Assembly (NCBI GenBank): GCA_963788055.1
Contig: CAWBFA010000002.1
Span: 806,001-870,000 of the forward strand
Direction: 5' to 3'
Length of the DNA stretch: 64,000 nucleotides
Origin: JACCTU01 sp963788055
GTDB lineage: Bacteria; Actinomycetota; Thermoleophilia; Gaiellales; Gaiellaceae
Shown: positions 54,269-62,980 of the stretch, piece after piece
How positions within the stretch are numbered: position 1 is the first letter of the stretch
Layout: each line of letters begins with the position of its first letter
The notes under the pieces: generated by a model
Seen by the model: the letters and a program-made list of their open reading frames with translations, nothing else
What the model was told of the DNA's origin: nothing
Databases searched by the model: none
Translations under genes and position numbers: made by a program

Positions 54269-55378
54269 CTAGCGAGCTACTCCGGCTCGGACCGTCTCGA
54301 TCGAGCACAGCGCCGCGAGGACGAGCGTGGCCAGGCCAGTGACCCACAACGCGGAAAGCTCGTCACCAAGGGCGAACACCGCGAGCAGCCCGGCGGCGCC
54401 CGCGAGCTTCGTGTAACTCACCGGGCCGGCCATCCGCAGCTGGAAGGCGGCGGTGCCGAGTAGGTAGATCGCGAGTCCGCCGCAGAGCGCGAGGCGCGCG
54501 GCGTCGGAGAGCGCCTCGCGGAGCTCATGGATGCTCGCCTTCATCCCTACCGCGAAGAGGATGATCCCGGCGACGATCACGAGATGGAGGTAGCTGTAGC
54601 CGTCGGCGGCCGCAAGCACGGGGTCGTCGTGATCGCGAAGCCGTGCCTCCGCCGTGCTCGCAAAGCGGTCGAAGTACGTCCACCACAGCCCGATAGTCGC
54701 GAGTAGGCCCAGAACGACGGCGGCGATCAAGTCCGCATTCATTGGCCGCTCGTTCGCGCTCAGGCCGATCGCGACGATCGACTCGCCCAGGCAGATGATC
54801 ACGAACAGGCTGTAACGCTCGGCGAAGTGAGCAACTGCCACCCGCTGCAGGCCGCGGAGGCGCTCGCGAGTGAGCCAGGCGGGCCCGGCGTAGTCGATCG
54901 CCACCGCCAGCGACCAGAGCACCACACGGGCCGTCTCGTCGAGGAACGAGCCGACAACGAGCAAGGCCATGCCGACCATAACGGTCGCGCCGAACCCGGC
55001 GATCGCCGACCACGAGGCGCGGCCGCGCCTCGAAGCGTGGGCGTACAAGGCCAGGTGGAGCAAGCGGACGCCGGCGTACGTGCAGGCGAACAGCGTGGCC
55101 CGATCGCCGAACGCTTGAGGCAGCGAGAGGCCGGCGATGAAGATCAACACCATCCCCAGCAGCAGGACAAGGCGCAGCACGCGCGATTGCTCCTGCTCGG
55201 CGTTCGCCGCCCACACAAACGCCGACCACGCCCACCACACGAGGGCCAACACAAGCATCCCTCTGCCGAAGCCGGGCCACGACAAGTCGTGCGAGAGCAG
55301 CGTCGTGACCTGAGTCAGGGCGAACACGAACACGAGGTCCCACAAGAGCTCGACAGGGCTCGTGCGCCGCTCTTCCAC
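54269..55378 (-). CDS. Low-temperature-requirement protein A (LtrA) family, intact
   Basis: A 369-residue polytopic protein: TSPVELLWDLVFVFALTQVT at the N-terminus, SWPGFGRGMLVLALVWWAWS, AHFAERYSLFVIICLGESIV and a C-terminal pair of helices (VIVAGIILFAVGMKASIHEL). It is the intact counterpart of the broken copy at 15788-16958 and gives a template for locating its shifts. Function unknown. It is convergent with the sugar operon. Confidence 0.9.
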   Translation of the reverse strand: MEERRTSPVELLWDLVFVFALTQVTTLLSHDLSWPGFGRGMLVLALVWWAWSAFVWAANAEQEQSRVLRLVLLLGMVLIFIAGLSLPQAFGDRATLFACTYAGVRLLHLALYAHASRRGRASWSAIAGFGATVMVGMALLVVGSFLDETARVVLWSLAVAIDYAGPAWLTRERLRGLQRVAVAHFAERYSLFVIICLGESIVAIGLSANERPMNADLIAAVVLGLLATIGLWWTYFDRFASTAEARLRDHDDPVLAAADGYSYLHLVIVAGIILFAVGMKASIHELREALSDAARLALCGGLAIYLLGTAAFQLRMAGPVSYTKLAGAAGLLAVFALGDELSALWVTGLATLVLAALCSIETVRAGVAR

Positions 55379-55450
55379 CTCCTGATTATTGCGAGGTGAT
55401 GTTCCTCGCCCGCCGTTCTTCCCTAAGAGATGCGCTGTTAGCTTTGTCGC

Positions 55451-55768
55451 GTGGCTGATCTAGGCGATGACACTGCTGTCACTGGTCGGGACGGTCGCCT
55501 ACCAGGCCACGCTTGCGACGGTTGGGAGATCTGGGGGCCACAGGGTGGATACGTCGCTGCCCTCGCGCTTCGCGCCGCCGCAGCGGCGGCGTCGTTCCCA
55601 CGGCCGGCAAGTCTTGCGTGCCACTTCCTTCGGCCGGCAGAAGTCGGGCCGATCGAACTACACGTCGAGTCACTCAGAAAGACGAGGCGTGCCGAGTCGT
55701 TGAGTGTGGCGTTGATGTCGTCAACGCCGGCAGCGGACGGCTGGCGTGCAGCCATCGGATTGTCTTAG
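55451..55768 (+). pseudogene. Acyl-CoA thioesterase-like N-terminal fragment
   Basis: A GTG-started 105-residue frame with HACDGWEIWGPQGGYVAALALRAA and SLACHFLRPAEVGPIELHVE, the first hotdog half of 4HBT_3/TesB-like thioesterases, which normally reach 260-280 residues. After VESLRKTRRAESLSVAL the sequence departs from the family and stops at 55768, so the second half is missing. A remnant rather than a working enzyme is likely. Confidence 0.6.
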
Positions 55769-55804
55769 GGTCGACGATGCCGCTTAACCAAATGCATCTG
55801 TGAC

Positions 55805-56244
55805 GTGACAGCTGGCGCCCAACACCCCGACGGCTATCACAGCGTCAATCCCTACATCGTTGTCGAGGGTGTCGAAGGCTTGATCAAGTTCCTGGGCGTG
55901 GCTTTTAGTGGTGTCGAGGAAGGGCGCGGCGCGAGATCCGGCAGGACCGCACCATTGGCCACGCTGATGTGCGGATCGGCGACTCGGTCGTCATGCTGAG
56001 TGAGGCGACCCCTGAGTATCCAGCTCGCCCGTGCGTGCAGTTCGCGTACGTCGACGATGTCGACGTCGTCTTTGAGAGGGCGCTCGCTGCTGGGGCGAAG
56101 CCGATCATCGAGCCTTCGGAGCAACCGTGGGGCGATCGGGTCGGAGGTTTCTACGACCCCTACGAAAACCGGTGGTGGGTCGCTACCCGCTCGAAAGACC
56201 AATTTGACACCGAAGCCACGTTGGAACCGGGAGACGCCGCGTGA
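55805..56244 (+). CDS. VOC (glyoxalase/PhnB-like) protein, one frameshift
   Basis: About 146 residues: YHSVNPYIVVEGVEGLIKFL at the start and, after a shift near 55935, VRIGDSVVMLSEATPEYPAR, FAYVDDVDVVFERALAAGAK, PWGDRVGGFYDPYENRWWVA. This is the PhnB-like branch of the vicinal-oxygen-chelate superfamily, used for resistance or metabolism of small molecules. Its stop overlaps the GTG of the next gene, so the two are coupled. Confidence 0.75.
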
Positions 56245-56663
56245 GGAGCTTCGCGTCGATCTCGGCCGCGGCCATCTCCACGGCCGCGCTCCTGACGGCT
56301 TGTGAGGTTGGCAATCGCGAAGACGACGTTTGCGGGAACCCAGACGGCGCTCTCACGCGCGCCGGGTTCATCTTCGTTCGAGCCCCAGGGAGCGGGGAAC
56401 GGGTCTCAAGCGGCTTCCGGGCATCGGGCTGTTCGAGCACGTTCGAGGCGAGCGTCAACTGGCGTATTCGGGGAAAGGACGGCAGGGTGCTCGCAAGCGG
56501 GGTGACGCAGGGTGGAAGTTACGAGTCGGGCCTGTTCGAGTTCACTGTCGAGTACTCGATCGCCGCGCACCAGGTCGGACAGCTTGAGGTCTACGAGCCG
56601 AGAGTGACTCGCGAGGGCTTCCCTCCCTCCAGGGACCTCGTCCCGCTCGTCCTTGAGCCGTGA
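56241..56663 (+). CDS. Lipoprotein with Gmad2-like immunoglobulin domain
   Basis: A 140-residue lipoprotein: signal ASISAAAISTAALLTAC with the lipobox LLTAC, then a beta-sandwich with FIFVRAPGSGERVSSGFRAS, FEASVNWRIRGKDGRVLASG and FEFTVEYSIA, the Gmad2 pattern first described in spore germination proteins. Function unknown; in non-sporulating actinobacteria it is a surface protein. GTG 56241 lies in the stop of the VOC gene. Confidence 0.72.
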   Translation: MRSFASISAAAISTAALLTACEVGNREDDVCGNPDGALTRAGFIFVRAPGSGERVSSGFRASGCSSTFEASVNWRIRGKDGRVLASGVTQGGSYESGLFEFTVEYSIAAHQVGQLEVYEPRVTREGFPPSRDLVPLVLEP

Positions 56664-56718
56664 GGTCGAACTGTGGGCCGAAACAACGAGAATGCCCATG
56701 CAGCGGGTCTTCTTTGAG

Positions 56719-56759
<41 letters not shown>

Positions 56760-56838
56760 ATTTCCGCCCATCAACGTCACGTGAGGCATGTGCGGCCGCG
56801 TTGCGCCACGTTGGGTGCGCCAAGCATGACGCGAGATT

Positions 56839-56869
56839 CGCTCAGTTCGGTAGCACGGACGGTAGATCG
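56839..56869 (+). repeat. Direct repeat, left copy
   Basis: CGCTCAGTTCGGTAGCAC is identical to the copy at 60970 and is followed by a second shared block, GACGGTAGATCG, five bases closer here. The pair flanks the methyltransferase and STAND ATPase genes. The first block resembles a tRNA D-arm. Confidence 0.7.
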
Positions 56870-56892
56870 GTGAGCGAACGGCGTGCGGCGCG

Positions 56893-57990
56893 TCACGCGT
56901 GCAAGCGGTACAGCCGGAAGAAGTCGTGCTCGACCGGAAGCACCTCAACTCGCGAGAACCCGGCCTCGGACGCATAGCGCGCGAGCGTCTCGGCCCGCAT
57001 GACGGTCCCGGTCGCGGCGGAGGGCTGCGACGCCATGCCCGTCGGCAGGCAGCAGAGGATGCTCCAGCCATACATGTACCGCTCGACGTCGTCCCCCGGG
57101 GCGGTGAAGGAGTCGGCGACCCGCTCGTCGACTACGAGCACGGCCCCCGTGCCGGCGGCGAGCCCTCGCATCGCGCGCAGCGCTTCGACCGGCTGGGACA
57201 TGTCGTGAATGGCCTCGAAGACCGTCACGAGGTCGTAGCGGCCGGCGAGTTCGGGGTCGGCGGCGTCGCGCAGCTGGAAATGGACGCGGTCCCAGAGGCC
57301 CGCCTCGTCTGCATTGGCTCGGGCTAGCTCGATCGAGGCCTCGTCCAGATCGAGCCCGTCCACGCGGACGTTCGGGTACGCGCGCGCGATCGCGATCGAC
57401 GACCAGCCGCCGCCGCAGGCGACGTCCGCGACGCGGGCCGGCGGGTCGGCCAGCAGTCGAGCGTCGACGTCCGGCATCGCCGGGATCCACTCGCTGCCGA
57501 GGCGGTTCAGGAACTGCGGCCGATTCGAGTCCGCCTGAGCCTGCCGAGCGTCCTCCCCGTAGTCCTCCCAGCCCACGCCTCGGCCCGTCCTGAAGGCCTC
57601 GACCACCGCACGCGCCTGGCCGAGGGATCCGATCACGGCCGGTGCGACAGGCGCAATGAACGAGAGGCTGTCCGCGTCGAGCAGGGCCTCGTCGTGGCCT
57701 TCCGGAAGCCTGTACCGACGGGTGCCGGCCGCTGCGGTTGCGTCCTCGACCTCGAGGATCCCGGTCACCGCCTGCTGCTCGAGCCACTCCCGGACGTACC
57801 GTTCGTTCGTACCCGTCACGGCCGCTAACTCGCGCGGCCGCAGCGGGCCGTCGTCGGCGAGCGCGCGGTAGAAGTCGAGCTTCCGGCCGACGTAGACGCC
57901 GAACAGGTCGAAGGCGCCCAGCGCGGCCCCGAAGAGGCGCTCAACCAGCGCATCCCGGAGCGTCTCGCGTCCAATATCGGTGCTCGTCAT
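56893..57990 (-). CDS. SAM-dependent methyltransferase with winged-helix N-terminal domain
   Basis: A 365-residue protein. Residues 1-100 form a winged helix (LRPRELAAVTGTNERYVREW), as in Rv2258c-like and O-methyltransferase-like enzymes. The catalytic domain has motif I VADVACGGGWSSIAIARAYP, motif II VDGLDLDEASIEL and VTVFEAIHDMSQPVEALRAM. ATG 57990 starts at the conserved MTSTDIG. The substrate is unknown. It is downstream of the STAND ATPase on the same strand across a 323-bp gap. Confidence 0.87.
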   Translation of the reverse strand: MTSTDIGRETLRDALVERLFGAALGAFDLFGVYVGRKLDFYRALADDGPLRPRELAAVTGTNERYVREWLEQQAVTGILEVEDATAAAGTRRYRLPEGHDEALLDADSLSFIAPVAPAVIGSLGQARAVVEAFRTGRGVGWEDYGEDARQAQADSNRPQFLNRLGSEWIPAMPDVDARLLADPPARVADVACGGGWSSIAIARAYPNVRVDGLDLDEASIELARANADEAGLWDRVHFQLRDAADPELAGRYDLVTVFEAIHDMSQPVEALRAMRGLAAGTGAVLVVDERVADSFTAPGDDVERYMYGWSILCCLPTGMASQPSAATGTVMRAETLARYASEAGFSRVEVLPVEHDFFRLYRLHA

Positions 57991-58313
57991 GCGTCCGCTC
58001 CGTTCGTCGAGCGTTTGTCCCAGTAGCGTCGCAGGCCCGCAGGTGACTGCCACACCGATGGTAGACGGCTCGCCGCGAAGCAAGGCGAACTCCGGCGGGC
58101 GCTCTTCGAGCCACCGGCGACCCAGCTCGAGCCGCTTGTTCGACCAGCGTCGGCGCAGCTTCTCAGTCTTACTCCGTGAGCTCGAGCAACAGCCGGCCGT
58201 CGCCGGGTCGAACAGCGCCTTTCGCGCGGCGATCTGGGACGAGGCGCATGGCGGCCGGCGAAGCCGGGTAAGCGCCGACTCGCCCAGCCTGGCGTCGTCA
58301 TTTGGTCGCAGAC
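57991..58313. other. Intergenic stretch without recognised gene
   Basis: The 323 bp between the STAND gene and the methyltransferase hold open frames on both strands, but none with family resemblance or a clear ribosome site. I see no strong hairpin or promoter. Confidence 0.35.
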
Positions 58314-60827
58314 CTAGCCACGCGGAGCCAGCCATGCGATCGCTTCGTCCGCCGCCTCATACGTCTCCAGAGAAGAGCCGGCGGTGATCGCTGTCTCGAC
58401 TGCATCGTCGCCGAGTGCCGCTCGGGCGCCGGTCAGTCCGCGCTCGCGCATTCCCACAACGGGTAGCGGGACGTCGACGCCCACTGCCGCTCTGATCGAC
58501 GCCGAGGCGGAGAAGAGCCGCACGGACGTCGAATGATCCGCTTCGTCCGCAGCGAGCCCGGCAACCATGTCGACGTAGAGCGCGACGCCCGTGGGCGACT
58601 TGAGCGCTCGGGCGATGGCCAGGACCTCTACAAGCAGCACCTTGGCCTCGGCCGTTTCGCCCCGCAGCCTCAGCCTCCAGCTGAGATTCCCGATCGCCGT
58701 CGCCAGCTCGGCCGTCGTTCCGACAGCGTTTGCTCGTTCACGGGCCTCCTCGAAGAGCTCGAGCGGCGCGTCGACCTGCAGCATGTTGAGTGCCCAGCAG
58801 AGCGCGTTCAGGGCGAACATCAATTCCCACTCGTCGCCGATCTCCGCCAGCACCGCACGGGATTCCTCGAGCTCCGCGATCGCCGAGTGATCGCCGGCTG
58901 CCGCGCGTGCCGCGGCCAGTGGCAGAAGCGCCATCGCGGCGCGGTGCGTGTCGCCGACCGACGTAAAGATCTCGCGCGCTTCCTCCAGCGCAGGCACCGC
59001 TGTGCGGTAGTCCGCTCGCCAGAACGCGATGAAACCCCTGGCCAGCAGGGCCTCCGCGCGTCCCGCGTCGGTTAGGCCGTTGCTTTGGAGTGCCTCGTTC
59101 ATCCAGTGCGTGCCCTCGTCGAAGAGGCCGCGCAGCCACCAGAACGGCATCAGCGCCCAGCCGGCGCTGGCCACGCGACCCGATGCTCCGTGCGCGAGAG
59201 ACCACCCGAGCGCCTCGCGCACGTTGCCCTGCTCGAGCTCCAGCCGGTCGAGCCAAGCCCTCTGTGCGCCGCCGCGCAAGCTCGTGCCGGCCGTCAGCGC
59301 GAGGTCGAGATAGAAACGTGCATGGCGGCTGCGGCTGTCGTCTGGGCCGCGTTCCTCGAGCCGGTCGGCGGCGTACTCCCGGATCGTCTCGAGCATCGTG
59401 AAGCGCGGCTCGACGCCGACGACCTGCCGCCTGACCAAGCTCTTCTCGAGCAACGACTCCAAGCGGCCGAGGACGTCGACGGTCTCACCGCAGACGGCGG
59501 AGGCGGCGGCCAGATCCCAGCCACCGCGAAAGACGCTTGCGCGCGCGAGCAGCTCCTGCTCCGCGGGGTCGAGGAGGTCGAAGCTCCAGTCGATTGTCGA
59601 CTGCAACGTCCGCTGTCGTTCCGGGTAGTCGCGCCCGCCGCCGGTCAGGAATTCCAGCCTGCGCTCGAGGTGCGGGAGCATCGACTCGGCCGGCAGCGTT
59701 CGCACGCGCGCAGCGGCGAGCTCGATCGCGAGCGGCAGGCCGTCGAGGTGGCGGCAGATCTCGCCGACCGACTCGGCATTTCTGTCCGTGAGCTCGAATT
59801 CGGACGTGACCGCGCTCGCCCGTTCGGCGAACAAGAGGGTGGCCTCCGGAATCGGCAGCGGCGCAACGGCAAACTCCCGCTCGCCCCTCAATCTGAGGGC
59901 GCTTCGGCTCGTCACGAGCAGTCGGAGGTTTGCGCAGGCGGCGAGCAAATTCCCGATCTCGGGTGCGGCATCGAGGACGTGCTCGAAGTTGTCGAGGAGG
60001 AGCAGCAACTCACCCTCTCGCAGGTGATCGATCAGCGCGTCGGTCACCGCGCTCGTGGGGGCGGTGGGCAGTTCGAGAGTGGTGAGGATCGCCGACGGAA
60101 CGAGCTCTGCTTCGGGTACCGGGCTCAGGCCAACGAAATAGGCGCCGTCCGGGAACAACGCGAGCGATCGCTGCGCTGCCTCGATCGCCAGCCGGGTCTT
60201 TCCGACGCCTCCCGGTCCCGTGACGGTGACGAGACGGGCTGCGCCCGCGAGCAACTCCGACAGTGCCGCGACCTCGGGCGCTCGGCCGACGAACGCATCG
60301 ACCGCCGACGGCAGGGAGGCCCGACGAGCCTTCCTCGCCGTTCCACTCGCCGGCGAGACGAAGCGCTCCGTGAGCAGGAGCGCGAGGTCGTTCTCGACGA
60401 GGTCGCGTAGCTCTTCGTGGTCACGGAAGGTCTTGAACGAGACAGCCGCGTCCATCTTCAGACCCTCGATGAAGGACGCCAGGCGGGGTTCCCGGGCCGA
60501 CGCGGTCGCTTTCACGTAGAGGAGCCGGGGCTTTCCCGCCGAGCGCAGGTACTCGTCCTCGAGGCCCGAGATCTCCATGCCCGGGCCGATCCAGCCGTAG
60601 CGCTCGGCGTAGATGCCGACGAAGACGTCGCTCCTCTCGAGGTAGGCCTGGTAGACGTCCTGCGGTGGGTGCGGGCGAGCGCCCAGCTCGAACAGCACCG
60701 GGGTCAGTCGGAGTCGCTCGATCGCTTCCCGGACGGTGGCCCGCTCGCTCGCCAACTCCACCAACGTCGAGCTCACGAAGACACGCAGGCGCTCGTCGGG
60801 TGTCCTGATCGACGGGTCTGTCGACAT
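58314..60827 (-). CDS. STAND ATPase: DUF4062 - NB-ARC - winged helix - TPR
   Basis: An intact 837-residue protein. Residues 13-100 are DUF4062 (LRVFVSSTLVELASERATVR and QDVYQAYLERSDVFVGIYAE). Next comes an NB-ARC-type ATPase with Walker A TGPGGVGKTRLAIEAA (204-211), Walker B LLLLLDNFEHV (274-282) and the GLPLAIEL motif, then a winged helix (TIDWSFDLLDPAEQELLARA) and helical TPR-like repeats to the end. The plan is that of AfsR/NLR-like signal-transducing ATPases, in which DUF4062 (a TIR/SLOG-like fold) would be effector or sensor. A role in phage defence or regulation are both possible. ATG 60827 was chosen at MSTDPSIRTPDERL. Confidence 0.88.
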   Translation of the reverse strand: MSTDPSIRTPDERLRVFVSSTLVELASERATVREAIERLRLTPVLFELGARPHPPQDVYQAYLERSDVFVGIYAERYGWIGPGMEISGLEDEYLRSAGKPRLLYVKATASAREPRLASFIEGLKMDAAVSFKTFRDHEELRDLVENDLALLLTERFVSPASGTARKARRASLPSAVDAFVGRAPEVAALSELLAGAARLVTVTGPGGVGKTRLAIEAAQRSLALFPDGAYFVGLSPVPEAELVPSAILTTLELPTAPTSAVTDALIDHLREGELLLLLDNFEHVLDAAPEIGNLLAACANLRLLVTSRSALRLRGEREFAVAPLPIPEATLLFAERASAVTSEFELTDRNAESVGEICRHLDGLPLAIELAAARVRTLPAESMLPHLERRLEFLTGGGRDYPERQRTLQSTIDWSFDLLDPAEQELLARASVFRGGWDLAAASAVCGETVDVLGRLESLLEKSLVRRQVVGVEPRFTMLETIREYAADRLEERGPDDSRSRHARFYLDLALTAGTSLRGGAQRAWLDRLELEQGNVREALGWSLAHGASGRVASAGWALMPFWWLRGLFDEGTHWMNEALQSNGLTDAGRAEALLARGFIAFWRADYRTAVPALEEAREIFTSVGDTHRAAMALLPLAAARAAAGDHSAIAELEESRAVLAEIGDEWELMFALNALCWALNMLQVDAPLELFEEARERANAVGTTAELATAIGNLSWRLRLRGETAEAKVLLVEVLAIARALKSPTGVALYVDMVAGLAADEADHSTSVRLFSASASIRAAVGVDVPLPVVGMRERGLTGARAALGDDAVETAITAGSSLETYEAADEAIAWLAPRG

Positions 60828-60969
60828 GTGGGCGAACTCTACGAGTCCCGAGTGTCCCCGATGAGTCCCCATTACATGAATCGAATTCGTGCCCGAAGTG
60901 GAGAAAGTCGCTGGACTCGGGTCCCGCGAGCCGACGAACACCTCGGATGCTCTGAAGTGACATGAGTTG

Positions 60970-61005
60970 CGCTCAGTTCGGTAGCACCGCACCGACGGTA
61001 GATCG
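60970..61005 (+). repeat. Direct repeat, right copy
   Basis: This is the second copy of the D-arm-like repeat (CGCTCAGTTCGGTAGCAC plus CGACGGTAGATCG). It lies about 140 bp upstream of the STAND start codon. The rest of the 61006-61251 gap shows no gene. Confidence 0.7.
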
Positions 61006-61251
61006 AGAGCTCGGATCCCGTCCAGAGACGGTCCGCGCCTATGGCTGCGCTCCCAGCTGCCTGCTCGTCTCGCTCGCTCTGTCCGTTGTCTTGACGATTC
61101 TCGAAAACGTCTCGATCGGGCTGTTCTGAGCGCCGACTCGAAGAGCCCTTGTAGCCGCTCGAGAGTCGGTCATGCTGCCGCGGAGGAGACGAAGGGTTCA
61201 AGCGTCCCGGTTTGGGAACCTTGACGACGCTGTCTTCAACCAAGGGGGATC

Positions 61252-61671
61252 ATGGCCAAGAAGTCCGACTTCACGGAGCAGGAGTGGGAGTCAATGCAGA
61301 AGGGTGTGACGGGGGCGGGTCTGCTCGTCTCGCTGAGCGACCGCAGCTTCTTCGACACATTCAAGGAGGCGGGTGTGCTCGGTAAGCACATCGCACAGGC
61401 AAAGCAGAGCAACTCAAGCGAGTTCATCCGCGAACTCGCCGATACGCGTGGGACGGGATTCGGCGTCACAACTTCACCCGACAAGGTGGAACGAGAAACG
61501 CTGGAGGCGTTGCAGAACGCTAAGACGACGCTCGCGTCGAAGGCTCCCGACGAGCTGGACTCGTACCGACAGTTCGTGGTCGACGTGACACGGTCGGTTG
61601 CCCAGGCCGCCGGCGGCGGCGAGACCGCCGAGAGCGAGACGATCGAGAAGGTGAGCGCAGCGCTGAAGTAG
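61252..61671 (+). CDS. Hypothetical helical protein (139 aa)
   Basis: An intact frame with AAGGGGGATC before the ATG. The product MAKKSDFTEQEWESMQKGVT is largely alpha-helical, with FIRELADTRGTGFGV and FVVDVTRSVAQAAGGGETAE. It may be related to helical TerB/DUF-type stress proteins, but I cannot place it. It ends before a strong hairpin and stands alone. Confidence 0.6.
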   Translation: MAKKSDFTEQEWESMQKGVTGAGLLVSLSDRSFFDTFKEAGVLGKHIAQAKQSNSSEFIRELADTRGTGFGVTTSPDKVERETLEALQNAKTTLASKAPDELDSYRQFVVDVTRSVAQAAGGGETAESETIEKVSAALK

Positions 61672-61780
61672 TCGTCGCACTGTGCAAGCGGCTCCAGCCT
61701 CGTGAGCGTTTTGACCGATCACAGCTACCTCTGCGCTTAGCGCAGGCAGTCGCGACATCAAGCACACACAAGCAAAGAGA

Positions 61781-61815
61781 GTGTGGGGGGCGCCGGCACA
61801 GCGGGGCCCCCACAC
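61781..61815. terminator. Hairpin terminator between convergent genes
   Basis: GTGTGGGGG (61781-61789) pairs with CCCCCACAC (61807-61815) over a 17-nt GC-rich loop. It lies between the 61252 gene and the SRPBCC gene and can act on both strands. Confidence 0.65.
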
Positions 61816-61882
61816 GCTCCGCCTACAGAGACGACTTGGTCGCAGTCACAGCGATGGCAAGGAACATTCCGACTACTCCCGG

Positions 61883-62352
61883 CTACTTGGTCTCGCTGTC
61901 CCGTACCTCGCCGCGCCAGGCGCCTGTTTCCTCTTCACGGTTCTCGATCAGCTGCTTGAACCGCTCGAGATCCCCACGAACCTGATCCTTGACGACGCCG
62001 AGGAGATCGCTTGCGACATTCTCCACCGGCGAATCGCTCTCGACGTCCATCTGGACGTTGACGCGCGTCAGACCATCGCCGACCTGCTCGAACGTGACGA
62101 TGCCGTCGTTCTTGACCTCGCCCTCGATCGCCTTCCAGGCAATCCGCTCGTCCGGCTGCTGCTCTGTGATCTCCGTCGTCCACTGACGGCTCTCGCCGCG
62201 GACCTCAGCCACCCACTGGACGTGCGTGTCGTCGAGTTGCTGGACTGACTGGATCCCTTCCATGAATTTCGGGAACTCCTCGAACTGGGTCCACTGGTTG
62301 TAGGCCTGCTGTACCGGTACCGAACGTCAATCGAGTCTTCGATCTTCGGCAT
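61883..62352 (-). CDS. SRPBCC (polyketide cyclase/dehydrase-like) protein, one frameshift
   Basis: About 156 residues: MPKIEDSIDV, then after a one-base shift near 62320 VQQAYNQWTQFEEFPKFMEG, IQSVQQLDDTHVQWVAEVRG, WTTEITEQQPDERIAWKAIE and FKQLIENREEETGAWRG. This is the START-like fold used to bind hydrophobic ligands, and the YNQWTQFEEFPKFM start is typical of the COG5637 group. Located after a hairpin downstream of the small membrane-protein gene, possibly the same operon with reduced read-through. Confidence 0.78.
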
Positions 62353-62381
62353 GGATCCTCCTCAAAATTTGCGTGACCAAA

Positions 62382-62415
62382 GGCGTGTGCCGGGGCGTTT
62401 ACCCCGGCACACGCC
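62382..62415 (-). terminator. 14-bp perfect hairpin between two minus-strand genes
   Basis: GGCGTGTGCCGGGG and CCCCGGCACACGCC pair perfectly around the 6-nt loop CGTTTA. On the minus strand it follows the 62432 gene by 17 bp and precedes the SRPBCC start by 30 bp, so it may terminate most transcripts or protect an RNA end. Confidence 0.7.
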
Positions 62416-62431
62416 CGAGAATGTGGGTTGC

Positions 62432-62719
62432 CTAGCGGTTGTTGCGATTGAGTCGGTCTTCGCTGCCCACGTGCTTGGTGCCCGACTTGGCCAGCCCCCG
62501 GCTGATCATGTAACCGATCCCGACTGCAGCGACCAACGTCCACGCGCGAACGTCACCGAGCGAGTCGGAGACGGCCGAAGCAATCAGAATCGCCGCGATC
62601 AGGCCGGTCATCGCCCAGAACTCGGTGGTCTTGAGCGAGAGCTTCGTCTCGTCGGACGTTCGACCCGTCACCCTGGGCGCCGTGCTCGCGCGCCGCTCAG
62701 CAGTTTCTACAGTTGCCAT
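62432..62719 (-). CDS. Small two-helix membrane protein
   Basis: A 95-residue protein: polar start MATVETAERRASTAPRVTGR, helix FWAMTGLIAAILIASAVSD, short loop SLGDVRAW, helix TLVAAVGIGYMISRGLAKSG and a basic tail. It has no recognised family beyond general small actinobacterial membrane proteins. It is probably in one transcription unit with the SRPBCC gene. Confidence 0.65.
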   Translation of the reverse strand: MATVETAERRASTAPRVTGRTSDETKLSLKTTEFWAMTGLIAAILIASAVSDSLGDVRAWTLVAAVGIGYMISRGLAKSGTKHVGSEDRLNRNNR

Positions 62720-62980
62720 GTTGCTTCCTCCCTGTTGATCGTGGAGCGGAGGACTCAGACCCCATCCTCTCGCCGGCGGTGCTCAATCAGGCAGAACCCG
62801 AAAGCTCTGCTCAAACTTCGCCCGTAGTAAGACCGTTCTGTCCGTTTCCCAGAAGGCTAAACATCGAGTGTTCTCAAGCCTCCGAAGGCCCAGCGACCGG
62901 ACCGCCAGTCGACGGCCGGAAGCGCCCCTAGGCGAGCCGCCCACGCTGACCATCCACGTGCGGCCGGGCAGGCGGCCGGG

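Noticed and set aside
58314..60992. Upstream start at 60992 for the STAND gene
   Set aside because: The extra 55 residues are translated from the D-arm-like repeat region and lack conservation; ATG 60827 begins just before DUF4062.
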